Below are positions 24,879-33,506 of a stretch of DNA of 64,000 bases, one piece after another. Origin of the DNA: Hydrogenophaga flava NBRC 102514 (GTDB lineage Bacteria > Pseudomonadota > Gammaproteobacteria > Burkholderiales > Burkholderiaceae_C); contig NZ_BCTF01000007.1 of NCBI RefSeq assembly GCF_001571145.1, forward strand, positions 62,001 through 126,000, in the 5' to 3' direction. The position numbers and the translations under genes were made by a program. How positions within the stretch are numbered: position 1 is the stretch's first letter; the number at the start of each line of letters is the position of its first letter. The notes under the pieces were generated by a model that saw only the letters and a program-made list of their open reading frames with translations, was not told the origin of the DNA and searched no databases.

Positions 24879-25859
24879 ATGGCCACCCGACGCTCTGCGA
24901 CCCCCGACCTGTTGCGCCTGACCACCCGTGTGGCCAGCATGTACCACGAACGCGGCCTGCCCCAGGCCCAGATTGCCGAGCAGCTCGGTCTGTCGCAGGC
25001 GCGTGTGTCGCGGCTGCTCAAGCAGGCCGAGGAACTGGGCATCGTCAAGATCACCGTGCATGTGCCCGAAGGTGTCCACGCCGAGGTCGAGACCCGGCTG
25101 GAGACCGTCTACAAGCTGGACGAGGTGATCGTGGTCGAGGTGGACGAGGCGGCCCTGACCAGCGACGAGCTGCTGCCCCTTTCGATGGCGTCCACGGTGG
25201 CCAGCTACCTGGAGCTGATGGCGCCCACGCTGCAGAGCATCGGCGTCTCGTCCTGGAGTTCCACGCTGCTGGCGGCGGTCAACGCCATGCGTCCGATCAG
25301 CGGCAGCGGTCCCCGGTCCATCGTGCAGATCCTGGGCGGCGCCGGCCAGCCGGAAGCCCAGCGCTTTGCCACCCGCCTGACCGAGCGCCTGGCCCAGCTG
25401 TGCCACGCCGACCCTGTGTTCATGTTGGCGCCTGGCGTGGTCGCCACGCAGGACGCCAAACGGGCGCTGCTGGCCGATCCGTCCTGCCGCCAGGCCATCG
25501 AGCGCTTTGACGACCTGTCGGCGGTGCTGCTGGGCATCGGCGCGATTCCTCCCTCTCGCATGTTGCGCGAGAGCGGCAACGTGTTTTCCGACCAGGACTT
25601 GCTGGACCTCAAGAACGCTGGTGCCGTGGGCGATGTCTGCATGCGCTTCTACGACGAACGCGGGAGGCCAGTCCACACCCGTTTTGACGAGCGCGTGATC
25701 GGTATCGCACCCGACCAGATCAAACGCACCCGCCGGCGCATCGGCATCGCGGGGGGGCGACGCAAATTCGAAGCGATCCGCGGCGCGCTGCGGGGCGGCT
25801 GGATCAGCACCCTGATCACCGACCTCGACACAGCCGAGCGCCTGCTGGAACAACCCTGA
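24879..25859 (+). CDS. SorC/DeoR-type sugar-binding transcriptional regulator
   Basis: This 326-residue regulator has an N-terminal helix-turn-helix (HERGLPQAQIAEQLGLSQARVSRLLKQAEELG) and a large effector-binding domain of the SorC/CggR family (PRSIVQILGGAGQPEAQRFA, LLGIGAIPPSRMLRESG and KRTRRRIGIAGG). Such domains bind phosphorylated sugars, so a product of the FGGY kinase would be a natural inducer. It is encoded inside the operon, downstream of the ABC genes and upstream of two dehydrogenases, and probably controls the palindrome before the first gene. The start is the ATG at 24879. Confidence 0.9.
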   Translation: MATRRSATPDLLRLTTRVASMYHERGLPQAQIAEQLGLSQARVSRLLKQAEELGIVKITVHVPEGVHAEVETRLETVYKLDEVIVVEVDEAALTSDELLPLSMASTVASYLELMAPTLQSIGVSSWSSTLLAAVNAMRPISGSGPRSIVQILGGAGQPEAQRFATRLTERLAQLCHADPVFMLAPGVVATQDAKRALLADPSCRQAIERFDDLSAVLLGIGAIPPSRMLRESGNVFSDQDLLDLKNAGAVGDVCMRFYDERGRPVHTRFDERVIGIAPDQIKRTRRRIGIAGGRRKFEAIRGALRGGWISTLITDLDTAERLLEQP

Positions 25860-25895
25860 GACGGCCCGATAGGGTCACATTGACTGGAGACATTC

Positions 25896-26663
25896 ATGAA
25901 TCTTTTTTCCCTTCAAGGCGAGGTGGCCATGGTTACCGGTGCCGGCAGCGGCATTGGTCAGCGCATCGCGGTGGGCCTGGCGGAGGCGGGCGCGGACGTG
26001 GCCTGTTTTGATCTGCCCAGCCAGTCCGGTGGCATGGAAGAGACCGCCGCGCGCGTGCGGGCGCTCGGCCGCAAGGCCCTGATCGCCAGCGGCGACGTGA
26101 CCCGTGCGGACGACCTGGCAAAGGCCGTTCAGGCGGTCGAGACGCAGCTGGGGGCCCTGACCATCGGCATGAACTGCGCCGGCATCGCGAACGCGGCGCC
26201 GGCCGAGGAGATGTCGGAGGAGCAATGGCGCCGCGTGCATTCGATCAACGTCGATGGCGTGTTCCTGAGCTGCCAGGCCCAGGCGCGTGTGATGCTGGCG
26301 CGCAAGAAGGGGGCGATCGTCAACATCGCCTCCATGTCCGGCTCCATCGTCAACCGGGGTCTGCTGCAGGCGCACTACAACAGCTCCAAGGCCGCGGTCA
26401 TTCACATGAGCAAGAGCCTGGCGATGGAGTGGGCCGAGCGCGGTGTGCGTGTCAACAGCATCAGCCCCGGCTACACCGCCACGCCGATGAACCTGCGCCC
26501 CGAGGTGGCCGATCAGGTCAAGATCTTCGAGCGGGACACGCCGCTGGGCCGCATGGCAACGGTCGACGAGATGGTCGGCCCGGCCGTGTTCCTGGTGGGG
26601 CGCGGGGCTTCGTTCGTGACCGGTGTCGACCTCATCGTCGACGGCGGTTTCGTGTGCTGGTGA
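25896..26663 (+). CDS. SDR-family polyol/sugar dehydrogenase 1
   Basis: This 255-residue short-chain dehydrogenase has the cofactor loop VTGAGSGIGQRIAVG, the structural NCAG motif, and the catalytic residues Ser (IASMSGSIVN) with Tyr and Lys in HYNSSKAAV. The acidic FDLPSQ after the second strand favours NAD over NADP. It likely oxidises a polyol to a ketose or a sugar to a lactone. The PGYTATPMN loop resembles polyol dehydrogenases such as threitol or xylitol enzymes. It is in the sugar operon, 36 bp after the SorC regulator, with an ACTGGAGACATTC ribosome site. Confidence 0.9.
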   Translation: MNLFSLQGEVAMVTGAGSGIGQRIAVGLAEAGADVACFDLPSQSGGMEETAARVRALGRKALIASGDVTRADDLAKAVQAVETQLGALTIGMNCAGIANAAPAEEMSEEQWRRVHSINVDGVFLSCQAQARVMLARKKGAIVNIASMSGSIVNRGLLQAHYNSSKAAVIHMSKSLAMEWAERGVRVNSISPGYTATPMNLRPEVADQVKIFERDTPLGRMATVDEMVGPAVFLVGRGASFVTGVDLIVDGGFVCW

Positions 26664-26689
26664 GCGGCGCGCGCGCCCGGGAGCACCCC

Positions 26690-27478
26690 ATGAGATTTGC
26701 AGGCAAGGTCGTCGTCATCACGGGCGGCAGTCGCGGCATCGGTCTGGGCATTGCGAGCCGCTTTCTGCGCGAAGGCGCGTCGGTCTGCCTCGCCGCCAAC
26801 GAGGACCGGGTGATGGAAGCCGCCGAGGCGCTCGCGGCGCAGGCGCCGGCCGGTGCGAAGGTGATCGGCGCCCAGGTCGACGTCACCGACCGCTCGCAGG
26901 TCAAGGCGCTGTATGCGCGCGTGGCGGCCGAGCTGGGCGAGGTCGATGTGTCGGTGCAGAACGCCGGCGTCATCACCATCGCCAGGCTCGAAGACCTCAG
27001 CGAGGCCGAGTGGGACAAGGTGATGGACGTCAACACCAAAGGCGTCTTCCTGTGCTGCCAGGAAGCGGCGGTGCGCATGCGCGCGGCCGGCAAGAAGGGG
27101 CGCCTGATCAACACCGCCAGCGGGCAGGCGCGCCAGGGCTTTGTCTACACGCCGCACTACGCGGCCAGCAAGTTCGGGGTGGTCGGCATCACGCAAAGCC
27201 TGGCCAAGGAACTGGCCAGGACCGGCATCACGGTCAACGCGTTCTGCCCCGGCATCATCACCACCGACATGTGGGCCTACAACGACGAGGCCTGGGGCAA
27301 GCTGCTGGGCAACTACCAGCCCGGCGAACTCATGGCCGAATGGGTGGAGGCCATTCCCATGGGCCGCGCGGGGACCGGTGAAGACGTCGCCGGCCTCGTG
27401 ACGTTCCTGGCATCGGACGACGCCGCCTACATCACCGGTCAGACCATCAACGTCGACGGCGGCATGTTCATGTCCTGA
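26690..27478 (+). CDS. SDR-family polyol/sugar dehydrogenase 2
   Basis: This 262-residue second short-chain dehydrogenase has TGGSRGIGLGIASRF at the N-terminus, NAGVITIA for the NAG motif, catalytic Ser in NTASGQARQG, and the Tyr-Lys pair in HYAASKFGVVG. It ends with QTINVDGGMFMS as usual. It is related to sorbitol and diacetyl-type dehydrogenases. With dehydrogenase 1 it gives the operon two redox steps before the kinase, for example alditol to ketose. The start at 26690 is 26 bp after the previous stop; an extended frame upstream is a shadow of dehydrogenase 1. It is the last gene of the operon and is convergent with ribB. Confidence 0.9.
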   Translation: MRFAGKVVVITGGSRGIGLGIASRFLREGASVCLAANEDRVMEAAEALAAQAPAGAKVIGAQVDVTDRSQVKALYARVAAELGEVDVSVQNAGVITIARLEDLSEAEWDKVMDVNTKGVFLCCQEAAVRMRAAGKKGRLINTASGQARQGFVYTPHYAASKFGVVGITQSLAKELARTGITVNAFCPGIITTDMWAYNDEAWGKLLGNYQPGELMAEWVEAIPMGRAGTGEDVAGLVTFLASDDAAYITGQTINVDGGMFMS

Positions 27479-27496
27479 AACACGCCGCCGCTCCGG

Positions 27497-28609
27497 TCAC
27501 TGGGGCGAGACGAACGACTCGGCCACCAGGCCGTAGGCGCCCATGCTCGGGAAGCGGCGCGGATTGCCCAGCACCTTCATGCGCGAGATGCCCAGGTCGC
27601 GCAGGATCTGGGCACCCAGGCCGTAGGTGCGCAGGTCGGCGTCGTGGCCGGTTTCAGGCTTCGCGGGTTTGGACGTGCGGGGTGCGCTGGCGGCGAGCAG
27701 CAGGTCTTCCGACGACTCCGAGGGGTTGAGCAGCAGCGCTGCGCCCTTGCCCTCGGCCTTGATCGCGCCCAGGGCGGCCGACAGCGGCCAGGAGTGCGGG
27801 CTGTTGGCGGTATCGAGCCAGTCCATCAGCGACAGCGGTTCGTGCACACGCACCATCACCTGCTCGTCGGCGCTCCACTGGCCCAGCGTCAGCGCAAGGT
27901 GCGCACCGCCGAACTCGTCCTGGTAGGTGTGCAGGTCGAACTCGCCAAAGGGCGTGCTCACCGGCCGCGCCGCCACCTGGCGAACCAGGCGCTCGTTCTG
28001 GCTGCGGTAGCGGATCAGGTCGGCAATCGACCCGAGCTTGATGCCGTGCTGCTTGGCGAACTCGACCAGGTCCGGCAGGCGGGCCATGGTGCCATCGTCC
28101 TTCATGATTTCGCAGATCACCGAGGCGGGCTGCAGGCCAGCCATCTGGGCCAGGTCGCAACCGGCTTCGGTGTGACCGGCGCGCATCAGCACGCCACCCG
28201 CGGCGGCGCGCAGCGGGAACACATGGCCCGGCTGCACCAGGTCGCTGGGTTGCGTGTCGGCGGCCACGGCCACCTGCACGGTGCGTGCGCGGTCTGCCGC
28301 AGAGATGCCGGTGTCGATGCCGGTGGCGGCCTCGATCGAGACAGTGAATGCAGTGCCGTGCTTGGTGCCGTTGCGCGAGACCATGGGCTGCAGGCCCAGG
28401 AAATCGCAGCGCTCAGGGCTCAGCGTGAGGCAGATCAGGCCGCGGCAGAAGCGGGCCATGAAGTTGATGGCCTCAGGCGTGATCTTGTCGGCGGCGATGA
28501 TCACATCGCCTTCGTTTTCGCGGTTCTCGTCGTCGACGAGCACGACCATGCGGCCGGCCGCGATGTCGGCCACGAGTTCGGGGATGGGGGCGAGCTGGAA
28601 TTCGGACAT
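27497..28609 (-). CDS. ribB: 3,4-dihydroxy-2-butanone 4-phosphate synthase with degenerate GCH II domain (RibBX)
   Basis: This 370-residue riboflavin-pathway enzyme converts ribulose 5-phosphate to 3,4-dihydroxy-2-butanone 4-phosphate and formate. The N-terminal domain (about 1-205) has VDDENRENEGD with the acidic metal site, TLSPERCD, GTAFTVSIEA and HTEAGCDLA. The C-terminal part resembles GTP cyclohydrolase II (PFGEFDLHTYQD, LGAQILRDLGISRMKVLGNP) but lacks the zinc-binding cysteines: the segment after VRVHE has none. It is thus probably inactive for GTP opening, as in known RibBX proteins. The start at 28609 is chosen because the reading frame upstream runs into the riboswitch. Expression should be controlled by the FMN riboswitch. 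Confidence 0.93.
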   Translation of the reverse strand: MSEFQLAPIPELVADIAAGRMVVLVDDENRENEGDVIIAADKITPEAINFMARFCRGLICLTLSPERCDFLGLQPMVSRNGTKHGTAFTVSIEAATGIDTGISAADRARTVQVAVAADTQPSDLVQPGHVFPLRAAAGGVLMRAGHTEAGCDLAQMAGLQPASVICEIMKDDGTMARLPDLVEFAKQHGIKLGSIADLIRYRSQNERLVRQVAARPVSTPFGEFDLHTYQDEFGGAHLALTLGQWSADEQVMVRVHEPLSLMDWLDTANSPHSWPLSAALGAIKAEGKGAALLLNPSESSEDLLLAASAPRTSKPAKPETGHDADLRTYGLGAQILRDLGISRMKVLGNPRRFPSMGAYGLVAESFVSPQ

Positions 28610-28674
28610 GGCTTCGGGCGTCAGGGTTGAACGGGTTGAACAAACACCGCTCGCAGGGCGCGACGAAGCCAAAA

Positions 28675-28704
28675 CAGCCACGGCGCTGCACGAGCGCGTG
28701 GCTG
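28675..28704 (-). terminator. Hairpin in ribB leader, riboswitch expression platform
   Basis: On the minus strand CAGCCACG pairs with CGTGGCTG, with an inner GCGCT/AGCGC, followed by TTTTGG. It lies between the FMN aptamer and the ribB start. It looks like the FMN-induced terminator of the expression platform; the U run is short, so the termination strength is uncertain. Confidence 0.65.
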
Positions 28705-28718
28705 GATTGGGTTGCGTG

Positions 28719-28887
28719 TCTCTTTTATCCGGACTGTGACCGTCGGCCATGGCTTCGACTTTGCGCGGGGCATTGCCTTCCATGTCTGCTGACCCTGCTG
28801 GCATGAGCCACCAGGCGCTCGCGGGCTCCCTCGGCCGAAGCCTCGGACACCGCCGGTGGGGAGTTTCACCCCGCCCTGAGAACGTCG
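28719..28887 (-). ncRNA. FMN riboswitch (RFN element)
   Basis: Read on the minus strand, the aptamer opens with GTTCTCAGGGCGGGGTGAAA and continues CTCCCCACCGGCGGT. It then has AGCCCGCGAGCG, GGTCAGCAGA, and ends with GCCGAC followed by AGTCCGGATAAAAGAGA. These are the conserved boxes of the RFN element in the right order. It lies about 110 bases upstream of ribB on the same strand and should switch expression off when FMN is high. Confidence 0.97.
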
Positions 28888-28920
28888 GGGTGAATTATGC
28901 CCGCGGCTACCATTGCCCGC

Positions 28921-29637
28921 ATGAACCGACTCGACACCGAACGCCAGCGACTTTTTGCCACCGACCCCGAAGCGGCCGCGGACGGCCGGCTGCGCCACCT
29001 GGTGATCGCCCTCAGTGGCCCCGCCGACTGGGCGCCGCTGTCGGCCGTCTGGCGCGGTGTGCAGGCCGATCTGGACCTGCCAGCGCCCGCCATCGCGGTC
29101 AACGGTGTGGACGCTTTTGAACTCTGGTTCTCGCTCGCCGACCCGGTGCCGGCACACACCGCGGCCGCGTTCCTGGACGGCCTGTGCGCGCGCTACCTGG
29201 GCGATGTGGCGCCGGCACGCCGCCGATGCTGGCCGTCGTCCGACCCCGGGTTGCAGGTCGAGCCGGCGCGTGTGCCGCAGCTGCAGGCCGAAACCGGCCG
29301 CTGGTCGGCCTTTGTCGCGCCGGACCTGGCCGCCGTGTTCGGCGACGACCCCTCGCTCGACCTTCCGCCGGGGGACGAGGCCCAGGCCGATCTGCTTTCA
29401 CGCCTGAAGTCCGTCACCCGCGCCGAGTTCCAGATCGCGCTGGCTCGGCTGACACCCGAGCCCTCGCCCTTCCTGCCGGCGGTGCAGGCGCCCGTGCCCG
29501 CGGTCGTGACCCCGTCGGCGGCACCGGCCAGCACCGTCCGCCACCACGACGACCCGCGCCAGTTCCTGCTGGACGTGATGAACGACCCGTCGGTGGCGAT
29601 GGAGCTGCGCATCAAGGCGGCGAAGGCGCTGCTGTGA
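28921..29637 (+). CDS. Hypothetical protein with C-terminal helical tail
   Basis: This 238-residue cytoplasmic protein has no family that I can name with confidence. The N-terminal half has alternating strands (RHLVIALSGPADWAPL, PAIAVNGVDAFELWFSLADP) that look like a small alpha/beta domain. A Pro- and Ala-rich linker at about 185-205 leads to a short C-terminal segment, DDPRQFLLDVMNDPSVAMEL, with the pattern seen at the end of some phage-terminase small-subunit-like proteins. There is an in-frame start at 28897, but the ATG at 28921 is preferred; neither has a strong ribosome site. It is followed closely by the VOC-HD fusion gene and may share its transcript. Confidence 0.65.
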   Translation: MNRLDTERQRLFATDPEAAADGRLRHLVIALSGPADWAPLSAVWRGVQADLDLPAPAIAVNGVDAFELWFSLADPVPAHTAAAFLDGLCARYLGDVAPARRRCWPSSDPGLQVEPARVPQLQAETGRWSAFVAPDLAAVFGDDPSLDLPPGDEAQADLLSRLKSVTRAEFQIALARLTPEPSPFLPAVQAPVPAVVTPSAAPASTVRHHDDPRQFLLDVMNDPSVAMELRIKAAKALL

Positions 29638-29647
29638 GGTGCCCGCG

Positions 29648-30958
29648 ATGACGCTGGCCATCGACCACCTTTTCCTGTTCGTCGAGCCCGAAGGCCCCGA
29701 GATCGAGGCCCTCAAGCGCCTGGGCCTGAGCGAAACCTACCGCCGCGCGCACCCTGGGCAGGGCACGGCCAACGCCTGTTTCGCGTTCGACAACCTCTAC
29801 CTCGAACTGCTCTGGCTCACCAGCGAAGCCGAGGCCCGCAGCGCGCCCATCGCCCGCACGCGCCTGTGGGAGCGCAGCCGGTGGTGCGAGCAGGGCGCCA
29901 GCCCGTTCGGCATTGCGGTGCGTGGCGACCTGGCGGGCGTGGGCGTGCCGACCAGGGACTACCGGCCTCCTTATCTGCCCGAGGGCATGGCCATTCCGGT
30001 GGCCTGCGCCAGCGACGACCCGGCGCTGCCGATGGTGTTCGTCTCGCCGGGACATCAGCAACCCTCCGACTGGCCGGAAGCACAGCGGGGTCACCTGCAA
30101 CGATCCGCCGGTTTCGGTAAGGTCTTGTCGGTTGAAATGGGCCTGCCTGCATCCACGGCGTCGGCGCCGCTGCTGCGCGCCCTGAGCGGCGCTCATCCGT
30201 CCACTAGCGTGGTGGCGCGCAGCGACGACCGCCACCACCTGCGGCTCACGCTGGCCGATACACAGGGGCGGCACACCCACACCCTGGATCTGGGTTCCAC
30301 CAAGCTGGGTTCGTGGCGCATCTCGCTCATCGACGAGCGCCTGCCCGAACGCTCCTGGCAGCGCGCCTGGGCCGCCCTGGGCCTGCGCGCGCCCGAGGGC
30401 CTGATGCAGCGCCTGCTGGACGCCTGGGCCGAGCCGCAGCGCCACTACCACTCGCAGCAGCACCTGCACGAATGCCTGGCCCTGCTGGAGCCGGCGCTGG
30501 ACCTGGCGCAACACCCTGGCGAAGTCGAGCTGGCCCTCTGGTTCCACGACGCCGTCTACGACCCGCAGGGCAAGGGCAACGAAGCCCGCAGCGCCGACTG
30601 GGCCATCGACGCGCTCGCACAGGCCGGTGCCAGCCAGGAGGTGCAGCAGCGTGTGCGCGCGCTGATCATGGCCACCTGCCACGACGCCGAGCCCGAGGGC
30701 GGCGACGCGCGGCTGCTGGTCGACATCGACCTCGCCATCCTGGGCGCCGACCCGGCGCGCTTCGCCGAGTACGACGCGCAGGTGCGTGCCGAATACCGCT
30801 GGGTGCCGGGCTGGCTGTACCGGCGCAAGCGCAAGGAGGTGCTGGCGGGGTTCCTGAACCGCCAGGCGATCTACGGCACCGGGCGGTTCAGGGACCGCCT
30901 TGAGGGACGGGCGCGTGACAATCTTCGGGCTGCCGTTGCGCGACCAACAGGTAGATGA
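29648..30958 (+). CDS. VOC (glyoxalase-like) and HD-domain fusion protein
   Basis: This 436-residue protein joins two domains. Residues about 1-215 are a glyoxalase/VOC-type region (LAIDHLFLFVEPEGPEIEAL, FDNLYLELLWLT and PFGIAVRGDLA). Residues about 225-425 are a predicted metal-dependent HD phosphohydrolase of the COG4339 type, with HYHSQQHLHECL at about 266, WFHDAVYDPQGKGNEARSA (HD at about 300-301) and IMATCHDAEP. HD proteins of this kind normally stand alone at about 200 residues. The junction is continuous and in frame, so a fusion is real unless the sequence has an error. Function is unknown. It starts 10 bp after the preceding hypothetical gene. Confidence 0.85.
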   Translation: MTLAIDHLFLFVEPEGPEIEALKRLGLSETYRRAHPGQGTANACFAFDNLYLELLWLTSEAEARSAPIARTRLWERSRWCEQGASPFGIAVRGDLAGVGVPTRDYRPPYLPEGMAIPVACASDDPALPMVFVSPGHQQPSDWPEAQRGHLQRSAGFGKVLSVEMGLPASTASAPLLRALSGAHPSTSVVARSDDRHHLRLTLADTQGRHTHTLDLGSTKLGSWRISLIDERLPERSWQRAWAALGLRAPEGLMQRLLDAWAEPQRHYHSQQHLHECLALLEPALDLAQHPGEVELALWFHDAVYDPQGKGNEARSADWAIDALAQAGASQEVQQRVRALIMATCHDAEPEGGDARLLVDIDLAILGADPARFAEYDAQVRAEYRWVPGWLYRRKRKEVLAGFLNRQAIYGTGRFRDRLEGRARDNLRAAVARPTGR

Positions 30959-30998
30959 GCCGACCCCAACCGACCCCTTCACACGCTTTTCTGTCGTG

Positions 30999-31484
30999 AT
31001 GGACTACCTACAACGCATGCTGGACCTGGCGCTGCACAAGGAGCAGCAAGGGATTCATTTCTGGGCCACGGTCTACGTCGTGGTGGTGCTAGCAGGCTCC
31101 CTGTGGCACGTCTTTTGGGTGCGCACTTGGCCCAGCACAGAGGGCCAGTTGTTGCACCTGGGCTTGCGCCCCCTGGGCACGCCCGATGTGGGCACCCGCG
31201 ATCAGGACTACGTGCCATCTGCGCTGTACCGCTACCGGGTCAACGGCATTGAGCACCTTGGGCGGGAGATCTCTGTCTGGAAGGTGTCTGCGTCGGGGCT
31301 TCTCCGAAACACGCCCGTGCTCTTGTCGCGTCGGGTGAAGTCCGACGCGTCAGGCAGGGTTAGGGTGTTCTACCACCCCAGACGCCCTCACAGGAGCCTG
31401 CTGTTGCGTCCAGGCTGGCAAAGCATTCTCCTTCTGTCCGCGGCAATAGCGGTCACCGTAGGCTTCTACCTCTTGCAGTGGTGA
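30999..31484 (+). CDS. DUF3592 membrane protein
   Basis: This 161-residue protein has two membrane helices, at about 20-38 (FWATVYVVVVLAGSLWHVFW) and 140-160 (SILLLSAAIAVTVGFYLL). The DUF3592 domain lies between them: WPSTEGQLL, ALYRYRVNGIEHLG, and RVRVFYHPRRPHRSLLLRPG. Function of the family is unknown; it is probably an inner-membrane protein with an extracytoplasmic domain. The base composition is lower in GC than its neighbours. The frame is open upstream to 30900, overlapping the VOC-HD gene, but the ATG at 30999 is preferred because it directly precedes the helix. Confidence 0.75.
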   Translation: MDYLQRMLDLALHKEQQGIHFWATVYVVVVLAGSLWHVFWVRTWPSTEGQLLHLGLRPLGTPDVGTRDQDYVPSALYRYRVNGIEHLGREISVWKVSASGLLRNTPVLLSRRVKSDASGRVRVFYHPRRPHRSLLLRPGWQSILLLSAAIAVTVGFYLLQW

Positions 31485-31514
31485 GTCAGCCGACGGATTA
31501 ACGAAGGAGCCGGC

Positions 31515-31880
31515 TCAGCGCCCGAGGCTGTCAAGCAATACCCGCGCCGTCGCCACATTCGTTGCGCACGGCACGTTGTGCACGTCACACGCACGCACCA
31601 GCGCGTTGATGTCCGGCTCGTGCGGCTGCGCCGTCATCGGGTCGCGCAGGAAGATCACCGCGTCGACCTCGCCGACCGACAGCCGCGCACCGATCTGCAG
31701 GTCGCCGCCCAGCGGGCCGCTGAGCAGGCGCTCCACCGTCAGGCCCACCTCGTTCTGCAGCCGGCCGCCGGTGGTGCCGGTGGCCATGAGGGTGTGTTGG
31801 CGCAGCAGCGGCGCGAACTCGGTGGCCAGGGCCACCATGTCGTCCTTCTTGCGGTCGTGGGCGACGAGGGCGATGCGCAT
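31515..31880 (-). CDS. mgsA: Methylglyoxal synthase
   Basis: This 121-residue enzyme converts dihydroxyacetone phosphate to methylglyoxal and phosphate. It begins [18 protein letters not shown]. The phosphate site TGTTGGRL and the catalytic Asp region [15 protein letters not shown] are followed by [14 protein letters not shown]. The length is slightly short compared with the enterobacterial form, as usual for the family core. The start overlaps the pgi stop by one base, so it is the last gene of the zwf-pgl-edd-eda-pgi operon. Placing it there may give an overflow exit for triose phosphate when phosphate is limiting. That reading is inference. Confidence 0.92.
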   Translation of the reverse strand: MRIALVAHDRKKDDMVALATEFAPLLRQHTLMATGTTGGRLQNEVGLTVERLLSGPLGGDLQIGARLSVGEVDAVIFLRDPMTAQPHEPDINALVRACDVHNVPCATNVATARVLLDSLGR

Positions 31881-33469
31881 CAGGCCTGCTTTTCCATTTG
31901 TTTGGCCATCGTCTTGCCCAGCTCCACGCCCCACTGGTCGTAGGCATTGATGCCCCAGACGGCGGCCTGCACGAAGACCTTGTGTTCGTACAGCGCGATC
32001 AGCGCGCCCAGGCGGTGCGGGGTGAGCTGGTCGATCCAGAGCACGCTGTTCGGCACATCACCGGCAAAGCTGCGCTGGGTCACGAAGGGCTCGGCCTGCT
32101 CCAGGGTCTGGCCTTCGGCCATCAGGGCCTTGAGCGTGTCGGCGGCGTTGCGGCCCACGGCCATGGCCTGCGACTGCGCGCGCAGGTTGAGGTTGACCAC
32201 GCGGTGGTGTTCTGCGGCCAGCGGCAGGGCGGTGTCTTCGGTCTCCACGCCGACGAACTCCACCGGCACGCGGTGCGTGCCTTGGTGCAGCAGCTGGAAG
32301 TACGCGTGTTGCCCGTCGATGCCCAGGCCGCCCCAGAGGATGGGGCCGGTGCCGGTGTCGGCGGGCTGGCCGTCTTTGCGCACCCGCTTGCCGTTGCTTT
32401 CCATGTCCATCTGCTGCACGAAGGGCGCGAAGCGCACCAGGCGGCTGGGGTAGCAGCTCAGCAGCTGGGTGGGGCAGTTGAGGAAGTTGCGGTTCCACAC
32501 GCCACTCATCGCGAGGATGACGGGCAGGTTCTGCTCCAGCGGGGCCGAGCGGAAGTGCGCGTCCATGGCCTGGCCGCCGGCCAGGAACTCGCGGAAGGCT
32601 TTGGAGCCGATGGCCATGGCCAGCGGCATGCCCAGCGCGGACCAGACGGAGTAGCGGCCACCGACCCAGTCCCAGAAGGTGAAGGTGTGTTCGGCGGGGT
32701 AGCCGGCGGCGCCGGACTTCTGCGGCGCGGCGGTGATGGCGACCAGGTGCGCGCTCTGCGCCGCGCCGGTGATGCCGCCGTCTTCCAGCCAGCGGCGGGC
32801 GCTGGCGGCGTTGGTCATGGTTTCCTGCGTGGTGAAGGTCTTGCTGGCGACGATGACCATCGTGGTCTTCGGGTCCAGGTTGCGCAGCGTGCTGTGCAGC
32901 GCCCATGCGTCGGGGTTGCTGACGAAGTGCACGCGCAGGCCAGTCTTGCCGTCGCTGCACAGCGGGGCCAGGGCGTCGGCGGCCATGCGCGGGCCGAGGT
33001 CGGAGCCGCCGATGCCGATGTTCACCACGTCGGTGAACGCGGCGCCGGTGCTGCTCTTGACCTCACCCGCACGCACGCGCTCGGCGAAGGCGCAGACGCG
33101 GTCGAGTTCGTTCTGCACCAGCTGCTGGATCTGTGCGCCCCAGGGTGCCTCGTTGCCAGTGGCGCCGGGCGTGCCGCGCAGGGCAACGTGCAGCACGGCG
33201 CGCTGTTCGCTGGTGTTGATGGCCTCGCCCTTGAACATGGCGTCGCGCTGGGCTTCGACCTGCGCTTCGCGGGCCAGCTGCAGCAGGGCCGCCAGAATGG
33301 CGCCGTCGAAGGCCTGGCGGGTGAAGTCGAGCCGGATGCCGGTGCCGTCGGCGGCGGCCTGCATGGCCTCGCGGCCGGGCTGGGCCAGGCGCTCGCGCAG
33401 GTGCGGTTGCGGCAGGGCGGCGAACTGGGTGAGCGTCTGCCAGGCGGGCAGGGTGGTGGGGCTGGTCAT
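31880..33469 (-). CDS. pgi: Glucose-6-phosphate isomerase
   Basis: This 529-residue enzyme interconverts glucose 6-phosphate and fructose 6-phosphate. It has the classic signatures [50 protein letters not shown] and [19 protein letters not shown]. The length is near that of the enterobacterial enzyme. It stands downstream of eda and upstream of mgsA on the minus strand. In an Entner-Doudoroff organism it lets fructose 6-phosphate from the fructose system flow back to glucose 6-phosphate and Zwf. Confidence 0.97.
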   Translation of the reverse strand: MTSPTTLPAWQTLTQFAALPQPHLRERLAQPGREAMQAAADGTGIRLDFTRQAFDGAILAALLQLAREAQVEAQRDAMFKGEAINTSEQRAVLHVALRGTPGATGNEAPWGAQIQQLVQNELDRVCAFAERVRAGEVKSSTGAAFTDVVNIGIGGSDLGPRMAADALAPLCSDGKTGLRVHFVSNPDAWALHSTLRNLDPKTTMVIVASKTFTTQETMTNAASARRWLEDGGITGAAQSAHLVAITAAPQKSGAAGYPAEHTFTFWDWVGGRYSVWSALGMPLAMAIGSKAFREFLAGGQAMDAHFRSAPLEQNLPVILAMSGVWNRNFLNCPTQLLSCYPSRLVRFAPFVQQMDMESNGKRVRKDGQPADTGTGPILWGGLGIDGQHAYFQLLHQGTHRVPVEFVGVETEDTALPLAAEHHRVVNLNLRAQSQAMAVGRNAADTLKALMAEGQTLEQAEPFVTQRSFAGDVPNSVLWIDQLTPHRLGALIALYEHKVFVQAAVWGINAYDQWGVELGKTMAKQMEKQA

Positions 33470-33506
33470 GGTGGTGGTTCCTCTTCCCTTCTTCAGATGC
33501 GCCTGT

